Made by a program: the position numbers and the translations under genes. Below the pieces are notes generated by a model, which saw only the letters and a list, made by a program, of their open reading frames with translations, had not been told where the DNA came from and made no database searches. A stretch of DNA of 64,000 nt, taken from contig JACJYR010000002.1 of assembly GCA_020636005.1 (NCBI GenBank), positions 744,001 to 808,000 of the forward strand, given 5' to 3'. The DNA comes from Lewinellaceae bacterium. Its GTDB lineage: Bacteria; Bacteroidota; Bacteroidia; Chitinophagales; Saprospiraceae. Shown one piece after another: positions 26,199 to 35,305 of the stretch; positions within the stretch are counted from its first letter, which is position 1; each line of letters opens with the position of its first letter.

Positions 26199-29100
26199 AT
26201 GGCATTTCAACAAAAAATAAATACTATCCTCACCCTTGTATGGCTGATGCTGCCTGTTGCCATTTGCATGGCGCAGCAGCCTTTCATGTATAAATACACC
26301 ATAGAAGATGGCCTCCCTTACCCCGAAATAGACTTTATCAGTTTCACCAAAAGCGGCGAAGCCTGGGTCCGGTATTCCAGTGGCGAGGCGCTGTCCCGCT
26401 TCGATGGCATCAACTGGACGCATTACCGGTTGGACGAACTGGGACTGCCGTTGGGGCTTGCTTTTCTTTCGGATGATGAATTTGGTGTGTGGTTCACGTG
26501 CAGGTTCAGCGACAAATTGTGGCTGGTTTGCCTGACCCCTGCCGGGGAATGGAAAAAATATGAAATCAAACTTAGGTGCTGGCTTTATTTCGACCCATCA
26601 GACGGCCGTTTTACATTGATGGACGCCCATTTTTTTTCCTATAAATACGATGCAAAAACAGACCTCTTTCTCCGATCCGACAAACCGGCTTATGCGCTCA
26701 AAGAAATGCAAGATTCTGTATTTTATTACCTAAGCAATACAGCCGACGGGTCGCCTTATGCAGCCTTCAAAACTTCAGAAAATACCTACCTGTACCGCTA
26801 TGGTGAGGATTTTCAATATTCCTTTATTTCCACCGCACCGGATTTCAAGCCCATCTATATTTCAGGAAAAACCATAAGTGGCCTGTTCTGGAAAAACGGC
26901 CAATTGCAATGGTGGGACGGCAAGATGGCCAAGCCCATCGTTGTCACTTTGCCCACCGGAAGGAAGGGGAAACAGGTACGTTGGTCAAACCTCAACTATT
27001 GGGGAAGAAAAAGAAACCTCTCCGATCCAAATGCACTAATTGTCGAAGACCCCGCCAGCGGCATTTTCTACCTATATGCCATTGAAAACAACGGCTCTAC
27101 CCGGCTATTGCTCAGCCATTTGCCAAAAGACATTTTCTGGTCCGCTATTGCACAGGATAAACACGGGCATTGGTGGTGCGGCACATCCTCCGGGCTGGTG
27201 CGTACCAACCAGTCACAACTGGTTTTCAATGAAACAACTCCAGGCATGGTAACCGGGCTGCACGCTATCAACGAGGATCTGGTAGGAAACATCTGGATGG
27301 GCGGCTACACTGGTTCGGGCGGGTTCACGGTGTTCGATGGCGACAAGCTGCAGCGCCAAATTTTCGGCAACCAATCCATGCCGGTACTGCCCGGCCCCTG
27401 CCACAGCGCATCGGGCACTTTGTACTTTTTTGTGGAAGCTCCCTGGGGGATGATCGCCATCAGGAATACACAACTTATCCCTATCTATATTCCCATAAAC
27501 GAAAACGGAAACCCAGCAGTGGGCTTTTTTTTCCAGCCCCTGCGCAATGGCCTAATTGCCTTGGGCCTTGTGGGCGAGGGCCTTGGCATCGCCACGGAGG
27601 ACGGCGGCCTTATTTCTTCCATCCAAACCATCGGCAAAGAAAAGGGCCTCCTGCTCGACAACGTGCTGACCGTCTCGGAGGACGGGGGCGGCAGGCTATG
27701 GGTGGGCCGCATGTCGCAGGGCGTGGCTATTTACGACCCGCAACGGGACACCGCCATCACCTGGTTGCGATCGCCGGATGTGCCCAACAGCATTGGGGCA
27801 ATGGCCTCTTGTGTGGACGAAAACGGCACGCTCTGGCTCGGCACCAACGACGGTATCAGGTTGCTCCGAAATGCCCGCCAATTCGACTACCTGCACGAAA
27901 ACCTGTTTGACCGCCTCGAAAAAATACCGATGCCGGGCGCAGCGGAACAGCGGGTCCATTTTTTAAAAAACACCGAGCAATACCTCGTTGCAGGCACACC
28001 AGAGGCCGTTTATTTTTTCGATAAAAAATACCACGGCAGGCGCCCCCGCATCTTCTCCATGAAGTTTGGGATTGACATCGCCGGGGGCGGCGCAGAGCAG
28101 AACGCCGTGCTGCTCGACAGCAAAGGTTTTCTCTGGATCGGAGCACAGGAAGGCGCCACCCGCATTGACCTCTCGCAACTGCAGTTCGATACTTCGGCCA
28201 CTTCGCTCGTACTCACGGACTTTCGTGCGGGCGATGAGCCGGTTCCCATCATAGAGCATGACCTCGGCAGGCTGCCAGGCAGCAAGCGCAACATGCAGTT
28301 TTCTTTTTCCCCTTCGGGAAATGACCGCCTGAAGGACAACCTGTTCTACGATGTTTTGGTGGTAAGGGACGGGGGCGACACTTTGTTCCGGCGCATTTCC
28401 ACGCAACAGAAAGATGGTTTCCAGATTGACCATTTGCCCTATGGCGACTACACCTTGCAACTCGTGGCGTACAAGCACAACGTGCTGTCTGGGCAGGTAG
28501 CTTACCATTTTAGGGTGCCCAGGCTCTTGAGTGAAAACCCCTGGTTTTGGGCAGGGCTTTTCTTCTTGCTGACAGGCACTCCCTTTGCCATTTTTTACCA
28601 AAGAAAACGCCACCAGGCAGCGCTCGAAAAATCGAAACGGGAGCGGGATGGCCTGAAAATACAGGCGCTCGCCAGTTTTTTCAACCCTCATTTCATCAAC
28701 AACTCGCTGAACTGGGTGCAGAGCCGCTACCGAAAAGACCCCCAAACTACTGCCCTGATGGGCAGGCTGGCGGACAACGTGGACATCCTCTATAGCAACA
28801 CCCAGTTCGGCAGGGCCCACCACGCCCTTTCACAGGAGATGAAACTTGTGAAAAACTACCTGAAAATCCAGCAGGTACGCTTTGGGGAAGCATTGACCGT
28901 GGAGTATGATGTGCCGGAGGAATTGGGCCAATTCGACCACTTTTCCGTCCCCGCCATGCTGCTGCAAATACATGCTGAAAATGCCGTGGAGAAAGGCATC
29001 AGGATGGGCACCGGGGTAGGCCGGGTTGCCATTTCTGTGCGCCCCGAAGTTGCGGGTTGCCGCATAACCATCGAAGATGACGGACGGGGCAGGCCCTTTG

Positions 29101-29297
29101 AAGTGCTAAGGAAAAACGGCGACAGGGAAGGCAGCACTTCGGTGATGGACAACCTCATCAAATTGCTGAATTCCTACAACAAAGAGCCTATTACACAGAA
29201 ATATGAAGACCATGTTTTCGACCACCCGGAGCGGGGGGCGCACGGCACACGGGTCCACATTTTCATTCCAAAAAATTACCGCTATGAGTTTTCTTAA
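26199..29297 (+). CDS. propeller-type sensor histidine kinase (LytS/His_kinase family)
   Basis: A 1032-residue membrane sensor. The N-terminal leader (TILTLVWLMLPVAICMAQQ) exports a large beta-propeller region (residues about 25-640), with units such as DKHGHWWCGTSSGLVR and DGGGRLWVGRMSQGVAIYD characteristic of two-component regulator propellers. A Y_Y_Y-like beta module (about 640-775) and one transmembrane helix (NPWFWAGLFFLLTGTPFAIFY, about 780-800) follow. The cytoplasmic kinase has the phosphoacceptor motif FFNPHFINNSLNWVQ near residue 825, an N-box HAENAVEKGI near 924 and a G-box EDDGRGRP near 959. It probably autophosphorylates and passes phosphate to the LytTR regulator, whose ATG overlaps this gene by 14 bases. 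The stimulus is unknown. Start 26199 gives the signal anchor directly. Confidence 0.9.
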   Translation: MAFQQKINTILTLVWLMLPVAICMAQQPFMYKYTIEDGLPYPEIDFISFTKSGEAWVRYSSGEALSRFDGINWTHYRLDELGLPLGLAFLSDDEFGVWFTCRFSDKLWLVCLTPAGEWKKYEIKLRCWLYFDPSDGRFTLMDAHFFSYKYDAKTDLFLRSDKPAYALKEMQDSVFYYLSNTADGSPYAAFKTSENTYLYRYGEDFQYSFISTAPDFKPIYISGKTISGLFWKNGQLQWWDGKMAKPIVVTLPTGRKGKQVRWSNLNYWGRKRNLSDPNALIVEDPASGIFYLYAIENNGSTRLLLSHLPKDIFWSAIAQDKHGHWWCGTSSGLVRTNQSQLVFNETTPGMVTGLHAINEDLVGNIWMGGYTGSGGFTVFDGDKLQRQIFGNQSMPVLPGPCHSASGTLYFFVEAPWGMIAIRNTQLIPIYIPINENGNPAVGFFFQPLRNGLIALGLVGEGLGIATEDGGLISSIQTIGKEKGLLLDNVLTVSEDGGGRLWVGRMSQGVAIYDPQRDTAITWLRSPDVPNSIGAMASCVDENGTLWLGTNDGIRLLRNARQFDYLHENLFDRLEKIPMPGAAEQRVHFLKNTEQYLVAGTPEAVYFFDKKYHGRRPRIFSMKFGIDIAGGGAEQNAVLLDSKGFLWIGAQEGATRIDLSQLQFDTSATSLVLTDFRAGDEPVPIIEHDLGRLPGSKRNMQFSFSPSGNDRLKDNLFYDVLVVRDGGDTLFRRISTQQKDGFQIDHLPYGDYTLQLVAYKHNVLSGQVAYHFRVPRLLSENPWFWAGLFFLLTGTPFAIFYQRKRHQAALEKSKRERDGLKIQALASFFNPHFINNSLNWVQSRYRKDPQTTALMGRLADNVDILYSNTQFGRAHHALSQEMKLVKNYLKIQQVRFGEALTVEYDVPEELGQFDHFSVPAMLLQIHAENAVEKGIRMGTGVGRVAISVRPEVAGCRITIEDDGRGRPFEVLRKNGDREGSTSVMDNLIKLLNSYNKEPITQKYEDHVFDHPERGAHGTRVHIFIPKNYRYEFS

Positions 29298-30042
29298 ACT
29301 GCAGGCTTTGGTCGTGGAAGACGAGCAGGAACACCAGCAGGCACTGGTGGAAGCCCTCAACGAATCGCCGGACATCGAAGTGGCCGGCATGGCCGGTTCG
29401 ATGGACGAGGCTTTTGATTTGGTGAAAAATACACCCGCCGATGTGCTGTTCCTGGACATCAAGATCATCGGGGGCGATGCCTTTCAACTGATTGCCTTGC
29501 TCAAGCGTCAGCAGGTGCCCATTCCGCCTGTGGTCATCCAGACAGGCTACCGGGAATTTGAGCACGCCCAGCGCATCCACAACGAGTTCAGGGACGAGGT
29601 GATGTCCATTTTGCAAAAACCCTTTTACGAAGATTGGGAAAAACGGCGGGACGGCATCATCGAGGCCATATATGCCCGACAGCAGGCCGAGCGGCTGGCC
29701 AACTCAAACCCTATGTCTTCTACCAAAATGGTGGCCATACAGGATGGCCGGCATAGCTACCTCATCAATCCAGGTGATATTGTGCTGGTAAAAACGGGCG
29801 CCAAAAGCCAGGGCCGCACCGAGGTCGTTTTACTGCACAAAACGGTCAACTGCAACCTTTCCCTCTCCCAGCTCCTCGCCAAACTGCCCAACGAATTTGT
29901 CCAAATCAACCGCTATGAGGCCATCAATATCCCGTGGATTACGATGCTCGACCACTCGGCAAAGGAGGTACACCTGCGCAACGGGGAAAGCTGTTTGGTG
30001 GGCGGGGCGTTTTACCAGGGGCTTTGTGGGTTGGTGGAATAG
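29284..30042 (+). CDS. LytTR-family response regulator
   Basis: A 252-residue regulator translated from an ATG inside the end of the kinase gene. The receiver domain (residues 5-125) has the acidic pocket VVEDE, the phosphoacceptor Asp58 in VLFLDIKI, a QTGYREFEHA alpha-4 region and the Lys of LQKPFYEDW. The C-terminal LytTR DNA-binding domain (about 155-252) reads MVAIQDGRHSYLINPGDIVLVKTGAKSQGRTEVVLLHKTVNCNLSLSQLLAKLPNEFVQINRYEAINIPWI, matching the family's pattern of a short ligand-like strand followed by 'vh.s..vN'. The overlapped arrangement makes the kinase its cognate partner. Target promoters are unknown; no flanking gene on this strand follows closely. Confidence 0.93.
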   Translation: MSFLKLQALVVEDEQEHQQALVEALNESPDIEVAGMAGSMDEAFDLVKNTPADVLFLDIKIIGGDAFQLIALLKRQQVPIPPVVIQTGYREFEHAQRIHNEFRDEVMSILQKPFYEDWEKRRDGIIEAIYARQQAERLANSNPMSSTKMVAIQDGRHSYLINPGDIVLVKTGAKSQGRTEVVLLHKTVNCNLSLSQLLAKLPNEFVQINRYEAINIPWITMLDHSAKEVHLRNGESCLVGGAFYQGLCGLVE

Positions 30043-30205
30043 CCTGCGGATGGGGTTAGTAGTTTGTTTGTTTGTTAACGGGTAATAATACTGCACAAAT
30101 CGGAAAATTCAACTAAAGATGGAGCGGCTTTCTTCGGAGGGGGCAAATACGCCAAATCGGTTTACATGCCATGCTGAAGCTACAATTGGATGGGCAACTT
30201 AGGAT

Positions 30206-31072
30206 TCACCGCTTCCCCCACCCATCCGCATGTTCCCTCGCAAACTGCTCAAAATCTATCCCCCTGCGCCCCAAAATGCGTTCAATGTCATCGCTCACGA
30301 CCGCCTCTTTTCCCGTCCTCACAATTTGGTACAAAAAAACGGCATGTTCCGACGAGGCTTTCGTCCAGCCCCGCTCCATCATGGCTTTGATAAAATCTCC
30401 ATCGCTCAGTGGCTCGTAGCGGATCGTGCGCCCAACAGCTTTTGAAATTTTGGCGGCCACCTCGAAATGGTCGAGCGCTTCCGGGCTGGTCAGTTCGTAG
30501 GTCTTGCCATTGTGGCCAGTGGAGGTGAGCGCCTTGGCAGCCACTTCGCCGATATCCCGCACATCCACAAAAGCGGTTTTGGCATCGGCGGCGGGCAGGT
30601 AAAAGGCGTCTTCGGCGGGGATGGTGAAGCCCACCCAGTTGAGGAAATTCTGCATAAACCACCCTGGGCGCAAGATGGTCCAGTCAATACCGCTTTTTTT
30701 GATCAAACCCTCCGTGACGTGGAGCGGTTCGCCCGCCAGGTCACCGGTGGTGCGGCCCGAGTTGAACACGAGATGGCGGACGCCGGCGTATAGGGCATTT
30801 TGAAAAAAGGACTCCACCTGCGCCGGGTCGGTGGTGCCGGGCGGGATGACGAGGAACATTTTATCAACGCCTTCCACGGCGGTGGGCCAGGTGGTTTTTT
30901 CATTGAAATCAAAAGGCCTGAATTCTATGGCATCGGCCAGGGAAAGGAATTGCTTTTTTGCTTTTTGGACATCCCTCACACCTGCAACGGCGGGTGCGCC
31001 TTGAATGGCCAATTGCCTGGCTACTTCTGAGCCTACATTGCCCGTGGCGCCGGTGACCAGTATTTTTTTCAT
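30206..31072 (-). CDS. NmrA-like NAD(P)-binding protein (atypical SDR)
   Basis: A 288-residue atypical short-chain dehydrogenase of the NmrA/NAD(P)H-binding group. The dinucleotide-binding Rossmann motif is MKKILVTGATGNVGSEVARQLAIQG (GxxGxxG), and the family's central features VDKMFLVIPPGTTDPAQVESFFQNALYAGVRHLVFNSG and IKKSGIDWTILRPGWFMQNFL are intact. Later phrases (TAFVDVRDIGEVAAKALTSTGHNGKTYELTSPEALDHFEVAAKIS) are shared with azoreductase-like and quinone-oxidoreductase-2-like members. It may be an NADPH-dependent reductase or a redox sensor protein; the sequence alone does not decide. It faces the response-regulator gene convergently, with a 160-bp spacer. Confidence 0.88.
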   Translation of the reverse strand: MKKILVTGATGNVGSEVARQLAIQGAPAVAGVRDVQKAKKQFLSLADAIEFRPFDFNEKTTWPTAVEGVDKMFLVIPPGTTDPAQVESFFQNALYAGVRHLVFNSGRTTGDLAGEPLHVTEGLIKKSGIDWTILRPGWFMQNFLNWVGFTIPAEDAFYLPAADAKTAFVDVRDIGEVAAKALTSTGHNGKTYELTSPEALDHFEVAAKISKAVGRTIRYEPLSDGDFIKAMMERGWTKASSEHAVFLYQIVRTGKEAVVSDDIERILGRRGIDFEQFAREHADGWGKR

Positions 31073-31171
31073 CTGTAGGGTATTAATATTTTACTAAAAA
31101 CGGTTTTGCGCAAAAAAAGGTAAAGTCTTTGTATTTCCAATAAAAATCCCCTGACTCCAAAACTTCTATTC

Positions 31172-32209
31172 ATGTTAAGGCTGTTTACTTCAACCGTTTT
31201 TTGTACGCTGCTGTGCATCTCTCCCCTCATCGCCCAGTTCTCTGAAGATTTCGAAACCTATGACTGCAACCGCAACAATGCGGTGCTATGGTCTTTCAGT
31301 AGTTTTTCGCTCAGCACCGCAGATGCCATCAATGGGTGTTCAGTCCGTAGCAGTGCGTTGAGCAACCCTGCCGGAAATTATTTTCTCCTATCCTCTGACT
31401 TCAACCTGACAGGCTCCACTTCCATTACCTTTTCCTATAAGGTGAACAATACCAGTTCAAGCCCTTCCATTCAATTCATCCTGGTTGATTTGGCCACCAA
31501 CCAGGAAAATGTTCTGTGGAGCAGTTCAGTGCCCTCCGGGAATACCGTCTATACGCACACGCACAACTTTTCCTTTTCCGGAAATTGTAAGTTCAAATGG
31601 AAAGCAACCGGCAACCAGGGCGCATCCAGGATGATAATTGACAATGTTATCTCCAGCGCCAACCTGCAGTTGCCAGTTGAGCTGTCCAGCTTTCGGGCCG
31701 TGCGGGAGGCCTCCAAAGCTGTTTTGCAATGGACGACTGTCAGCGAAACCAATTTTGAAGGATTTGAAGTAGTGGAAAAAGTTGGTGATGGGGACATTTC
31801 CCTGGGCTACCTCCCTGCCAAAGGGCCGGGGACTTATGATTTCCAAACTGAAAATTTATCTCCAGGTACCCATTACTTCCGGTTAAAAATGATTGACCTT
31901 GACCAATCCTATGAATACAGCCCTGTGGTGAGTGTAGCTATTCCAGTTCAAAATCAGTTTTCGTTGGAGAAGGTGGCAAACGGGAAGTATGCAGTTTTTT
32001 TCAACAAAGATCTGGCTGTCAGTTCTGTGCAATTTGACCTATTTACCCTGGGCGGAAGGGCCGTGGTTTCCAGGCATTTTTCTCAAACAGCCGATTTCCA
32101 TAATAACCAGCTCATGCTGGACCTGCCATCCGATCTGCCAACTGGCATTTATTTTATGCGCATTCGTACCGGAGGCCATCTGATGGCTGCCCGATTCTTT
32201 TACGAGTGA
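31172..32209 (+). CDS. T9SS-secreted protein with C-terminal sorting domain
   Basis: A 345-residue protein with a signal peptide (LRLFTSTVFCTLLCISPLIAQ) and a beta-sandwich of the kind seen in carbohydrate-binding or MAM-like surface modules (residues 25-165: FSEDFETYDCNRNNAVLWSFSSF ... NCKFKWKATGNQGASRMIIDNV). After the connector LPVELSSFRAVREASKAVLQWTTVSETNFEGFEVVEK, a common Bacteroidota surface segment, the last 85 residues form a type A T9SS sorting domain ending GIYFMRIRTGGHLMAARFFYE. The protein is probably exported across the outer membrane by the type IX system. Biochemical activity is unknown. A TTTTG hexamer upstream fits a -33 box but the -7 box is imperfect. Confidence 0.85.
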   Translation: MLRLFTSTVFCTLLCISPLIAQFSEDFETYDCNRNNAVLWSFSSFSLSTADAINGCSVRSSALSNPAGNYFLLSSDFNLTGSTSITFSYKVNNTSSSPSIQFILVDLATNQENVLWSSSVPSGNTVYTHTHNFSFSGNCKFKWKATGNQGASRMIIDNVISSANLQLPVELSSFRAVREASKAVLQWTTVSETNFEGFEVVEKVGDGDISLGYLPAKGPGTYDFQTENLSPGTHYFRLKMIDLDQSYEYSPVVSVAIPVQNQFSLEKVANGKYAVFFNKDLAVSSVQFDLFTLGGRAVVSRHFSQTADFHNNQLMLDLPSDLPTGIYFMRIRTGGHLMAARFFYE

Positions 32210-32720
32210 CCTGCACCAGCAGGGCTTCCCCTGCAGGAGTTAGCAAGCAATGAGTGCATCACAAAAGTGTGGCGTAGCGTCGGCTTTAGCCGGCGGCTAC
32301 GTGTCGCCGGCTAAACTTTCAACCGGCACGCATAGGGGGCGCCCTTCCCTAACGGCATCATTTCCCTGGATTCTTTTTCGAGTTAGCTGGCCGACTTGTA
32401 AAATCAAAGTAAAAAAACAAGGGACTGGTATCGGTCATCATTGATACTGAAAGCAGGGCTACACCAACAGTTACCCTCTATGCAGTGTTAAAGGATTAAC
32501 CTTCCCGGCAAATTACTGCCAAGGCTTCAAACAAAGCAGTCCGCTTTACAAACTCCACACAGCTATTAAATCAAAACTTACCTCATCATCTTCGGAAATC
32601 TGCCTCCAATAAAGCAGGTCAAAGTAAACAAAGGCTCCATCTAAGCAGGGCTACGGGGAGCAGTGATTTTTTTCAACATTAAAAATATGGCTGAAATGAA
32701 TACCTTTGCCGTCCCTGCCA
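32210..32720. other. 510-bp spacer with GC hairpin
   Basis: No gene is seen. A perfect 11-bp hairpin TTTAGCCGGCG (32285-32295) with CGCCGGCTAAA (32305-32315) lies shortly after the T9SS gene and may terminate it. A TACCTTTG box occurs at 32701-32708 but is too close to the next ATG to be its ordinary promoter. The rest is unremarkable. Confidence 0.5.
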
Positions 32721-33680
32721 ATGAAAGTCAGTTTGCAAAACGAAGAGCTAAACACCCAGATATCTATGTTAAGATACAAAGCTGATGTCCGCACGATCAT
32801 TTTTTTGATCATCACCGCAACCCTCTTAGTGGTTCTTTGGCAATATGGCAGCGAAATGAGCACCCCGGTTTGGGTGCTTGCCTACACCGCACAATTGCTC
32901 ATGGCCGTCATCGTCTCCACCATGGTACACAACCACCAGCACCTGCCCATGTGGACGGTAAAATGGCTCAACATCCTGACCGACAACATCCTGACCGTTT
33001 TCTACGGTTTCCCCGTCTTCGCCTGGATACCGACCCACAACTCCAACCACCACGTCCATATCAACAAGGAACCGGACTACACGAAGACCTACATGGTTTC
33101 CGAAAAGAACAACCTGATCACCCTGCTGACCTACCCATCGCTCAGTGGCTACATGCAACAAAAGGCGGTCTGGGGTTATTTTACGAACCTTTGGTCGCAG
33201 CACCGCCGGAAGTTTTACTTCCACATGATTCAGGTGGTCGTGCTGCTATCGTGGATAGCGGCTGCCTTTATTTTGGATTGGAAAAAGGCATTGCTCTATG
33301 TTTTCATTCCACAGCAATTGTCGCTGTTTGTAGTGCTTATTTTCAACTATATCCAGCACATCCATGCCGACGAGGAATCAGAGTACAACAGCTCCCGCAA
33401 CATGACGGGCCACCTCCTCAACTTCCTGTTGCTGAACAACGGCCTGCACACGGCACACCACGCCTCGCCCGGCCTCCATTGGAGCAAGCTGCGGGAGAAG
33501 CACAACGAACTGGCCCCGAAAATTGACCCACGCCTCAACGAGGACAATTTTGCCTGGTACCTTTTCAGGGTTTATATCCTCGGTATTTTCATCCCTTCCT
33601 GCCGTACCCACAACATGCGCCTGGACAGGCTTCAGCAAACCAAAAGCAAAAGGGTTTCAAACAAGGCTCAATTGGCTTGA
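32721..33680 (+). CDS. membrane fatty acid desaturase family protein
   Basis: A 319-residue integral-membrane di-iron enzyme. The three His boxes of the desaturase/hydroxylase superfamily are present: HNHQH (about residue 70), HNSNHH (about 106) and HTAHH (about 245). Hydrophobic segments TIIFLIITATLLVVLWQYG and AYTAQLLMAVIVSTMV precede the first box, and ALLYVFIPQQLSLFVVLIFNYIQ separates the later ones. Such enzymes insert a double bond or hydroxyl into acyl chains of lipids. The ATG at 32721 (MKVSLQNEE) is chosen; a TTG at 32706 is in frame. The next gene encodes a cyclopropane-synthase-like methyltransferase, suggesting the two act in turn on membrane lipid chains. Confidence 0.9.
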   Translation: MKVSLQNEELNTQISMLRYKADVRTIIFLIITATLLVVLWQYGSEMSTPVWVLAYTAQLLMAVIVSTMVHNHQHLPMWTVKWLNILTDNILTVFYGFPVFAWIPTHNSNHHVHINKEPDYTKTYMVSEKNNLITLLTYPSLSGYMQQKAVWGYFTNLWSQHRRKFYFHMIQVVVLLSWIAAAFILDWKKALLYVFIPQQLSLFVVLIFNYIQHIHADEESEYNSSRNMTGHLLNFLLLNNGLHTAHHASPGLHWSKLREKHNELAPKIDPRLNEDNFAWYLFRVYILGIFIPSCRTHNMRLDRLQQTKSKRVSNKAQLA

Positions 33681-33684
33681 CTTG

Positions 33685-33744
33685 TTTGAAAGTTGTTGGA
33701 GGTTGTTTGAAATCGTTGCCCAACAACCTCCAACAACTTTCAAA
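33685..33744. terminator. 23-bp perfect hairpin after desaturase
   Basis: Left arm 33685-33707 (begins TTTGAAAGTTGTTGG) is the exact reverse complement of 33722-33744, with a 14-base loop. It starts five bases after the desaturase stop codon. It is built from the same TTTGAAAGTTG vocabulary as the spacers at 1951-2072 and 16800-16830, so it is a repeat as well as a likely transcription end. Confidence 0.7.
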
Positions 33745-33894
33745 AGATCTCAAACCATTTCAAACAATCATCAACTATATTACAAACAAGGCAGTGGTTT
33801 TTAACGGAGATTAATTTGATAAACGCTTGCCCTCCGTGGCAGGCCGTCAATTAAAATATCACTTTAACCACCCCGCCACTCACCACCAAGTATC

Positions 33895-35079
33895 ATGAAA
33901 GTTTCCGATTTTATTGAAGTAAAAGACCCGAAAGTGGGCGCCCGTTACAGCAAGGCGAAGGCGTCTGCCGGGCATTTTGTGCAAGACTATATCCACGGCA
34001 AAATCGACATCAACACCGACCTGATGGAGATGCTGGAACACAAGGAGAAGATTTTCACCTTCGACTATGTGTGGCACCACTATAAATTTTTCATCTCCCG
34101 CATGATCCCCGAAGTGATCAGCCACTCCAAGAAACAGGACGAGCGCATCGTGCGCAGCCACTACGACGACAAGAACGACCTGTTCAACTGGTTCCTCGGC
34201 CCTCGCATGATCTATACCAGTTGCTATTTCGAAGATATGAACGAGACGCTGGAACAGGCGCAGGACAACAAGATGAACCTCATCGCCCGCAAAATGCAGC
34301 TCAAGCCAGGGGAAACCCTGCTCGACATCGGCTGCGGATGGGGCACCCTCGTGGCGCACATGGCCAAGTATTACGGCGTGAAATCCACCGGTGTCACCAT
34401 TGCACAGGCCGGGGCCGACTGGGCCAACCGCCAAATCAAGGAATATGGCGTGGAAGGCAAGGCCAACATCCTCCGCATGGACTACCGGGACATCCCCCGC
34501 GACCGCAAATACGACAAGATAACCTGCCTGGAAATGGCCGAGCACGTGGGCATCAAGTATTTCAAAAAGTTCATGAAGCAGATATACGACATGCTGGCTG
34601 ACGACGGCCTTTTCTACATGCAGATTGCCTGCCTGCGGGAGCGCGACAGCCTGTTCAGCGGCCCGAACCAGGAAGACCTCGTCTGGGGCCTTTTCATGAA
34701 CGAATACATCTTCTCCGGCGCCGATGCGAGCATGCCGCTCAACTGGGACCTGAAGCGCCTTGAAAAAGTGAACTTCGAGGTACACAGCGTCGAAAACATC
34801 GGCATCCACTACAGCAAGACCATCCACCTGTGGTACAACAACTGGATGCGCAACAAGGAAAAAGTGCTGGCTAAATATGGCGAGGAAATCTTCCGCATCT
34901 ATTCCATTTTCCTCGGCTGGTCGGTGTTGATCGCCCGCCAGGGTGGCTCAACGGCTTACCAGATCGTTTGCCGTAAGAACCTGAACACTGCCGACCGCTA
35001 CCGCTTTATTGGCACCACCAACCTCGGCGAGACGGAGGTGAAGAAGAAGGCGACGAATGGTGCGGTGTTGACCGTGTGA
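33895..35079 (+). CDS. cyclopropane-fatty-acid-synthase-like SAM methyltransferase
   Basis: A 394-residue class I methyltransferase of the CFA synthase superfamily. The substrate-binding N-terminal part is followed by HYDDKNDLFNWFLGPRMIYTSCYFED, the SAM-binding LLDIGCGWGTLVAHMAKYYG motif (about residues 141-160), GVTIAQAGADWANRQIKEYG, and CLEMAEHVGIKYFKKFMKQIYDMLADDGLFYMQ. The segments FMNEYIFSGADASMPLNWDLKRLE, FEVHSVENIGIHYS and ARQGGSTAYQIVCRKN resemble, as I recall the family, the fungal sphingolipid C9-methyltransferases more than E. coli Cfa. It may methylate or cyclopropanate a double bond made by the neighbouring desaturase, possibly on sphingoid or acyl chains. A strong terminator follows at 35120. 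Confidence 0.88.
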   Translation: MKVSDFIEVKDPKVGARYSKAKASAGHFVQDYIHGKIDINTDLMEMLEHKEKIFTFDYVWHHYKFFISRMIPEVISHSKKQDERIVRSHYDDKNDLFNWFLGPRMIYTSCYFEDMNETLEQAQDNKMNLIARKMQLKPGETLLDIGCGWGTLVAHMAKYYGVKSTGVTIAQAGADWANRQIKEYGVEGKANILRMDYRDIPRDRKYDKITCLEMAEHVGIKYFKKFMKQIYDMLADDGLFYMQIACLRERDSLFSGPNQEDLVWGLFMNEYIFSGADASMPLNWDLKRLEKVNFEVHSVENIGIHYSKTIHLWYNNWMRNKEKVLAKYGEEIFRIYSIFLGWSVLIARQGGSTAYQIVCRKNLNTADRYRFIGTTNLGETEVKKKATNGAVLTV

Positions 35080-35119
35080 TGCTTGCATAGCGGCAGTTTC
35101 TGCCCTTTAAAAAATAAAT

Positions 35120-35161
35120 GGCCGCTGGAATCTTAAATATTCCAGCGGCCAATTTTTTTTT
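35120..35161 (+). terminator. rho-independent terminator of methyltransferase gene
   Basis: A perfect 12-bp stem, GGCCGCTGGAAT facing ATTCCAGCGGCC, with a 7-base loop and a run of nine T residues, 40 bases after the stop codon. Confidence 0.85.
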
Positions 35162-35176
35162 ACAGGTTTTCTATCA

Positions 35177-35287
35177 AGTAACGATGAAAAAATAACTTCC
35201 CTATTTTGATTTTGAAAACCCCAAGCAATAGAAGGGTTTTTTAAAAATAATCCCGATTTCACATCGGGATTATTTTTCCTTCGATCC
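35177..35287 (+). repeat. 110-bp dispersed repeat, copy B
   Basis: Begins AGTAACGATGAAAAAATAAC; hairpin loop reads TTTCAC rather than GTGAA, otherwise as copy A. It lies just downstream of the GNAT gene end, with inverted copy C on the other side. Confidence 0.95.
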
Positions 35288-35305
35288 CAAACTTCGGAAT
35301 GCCAA

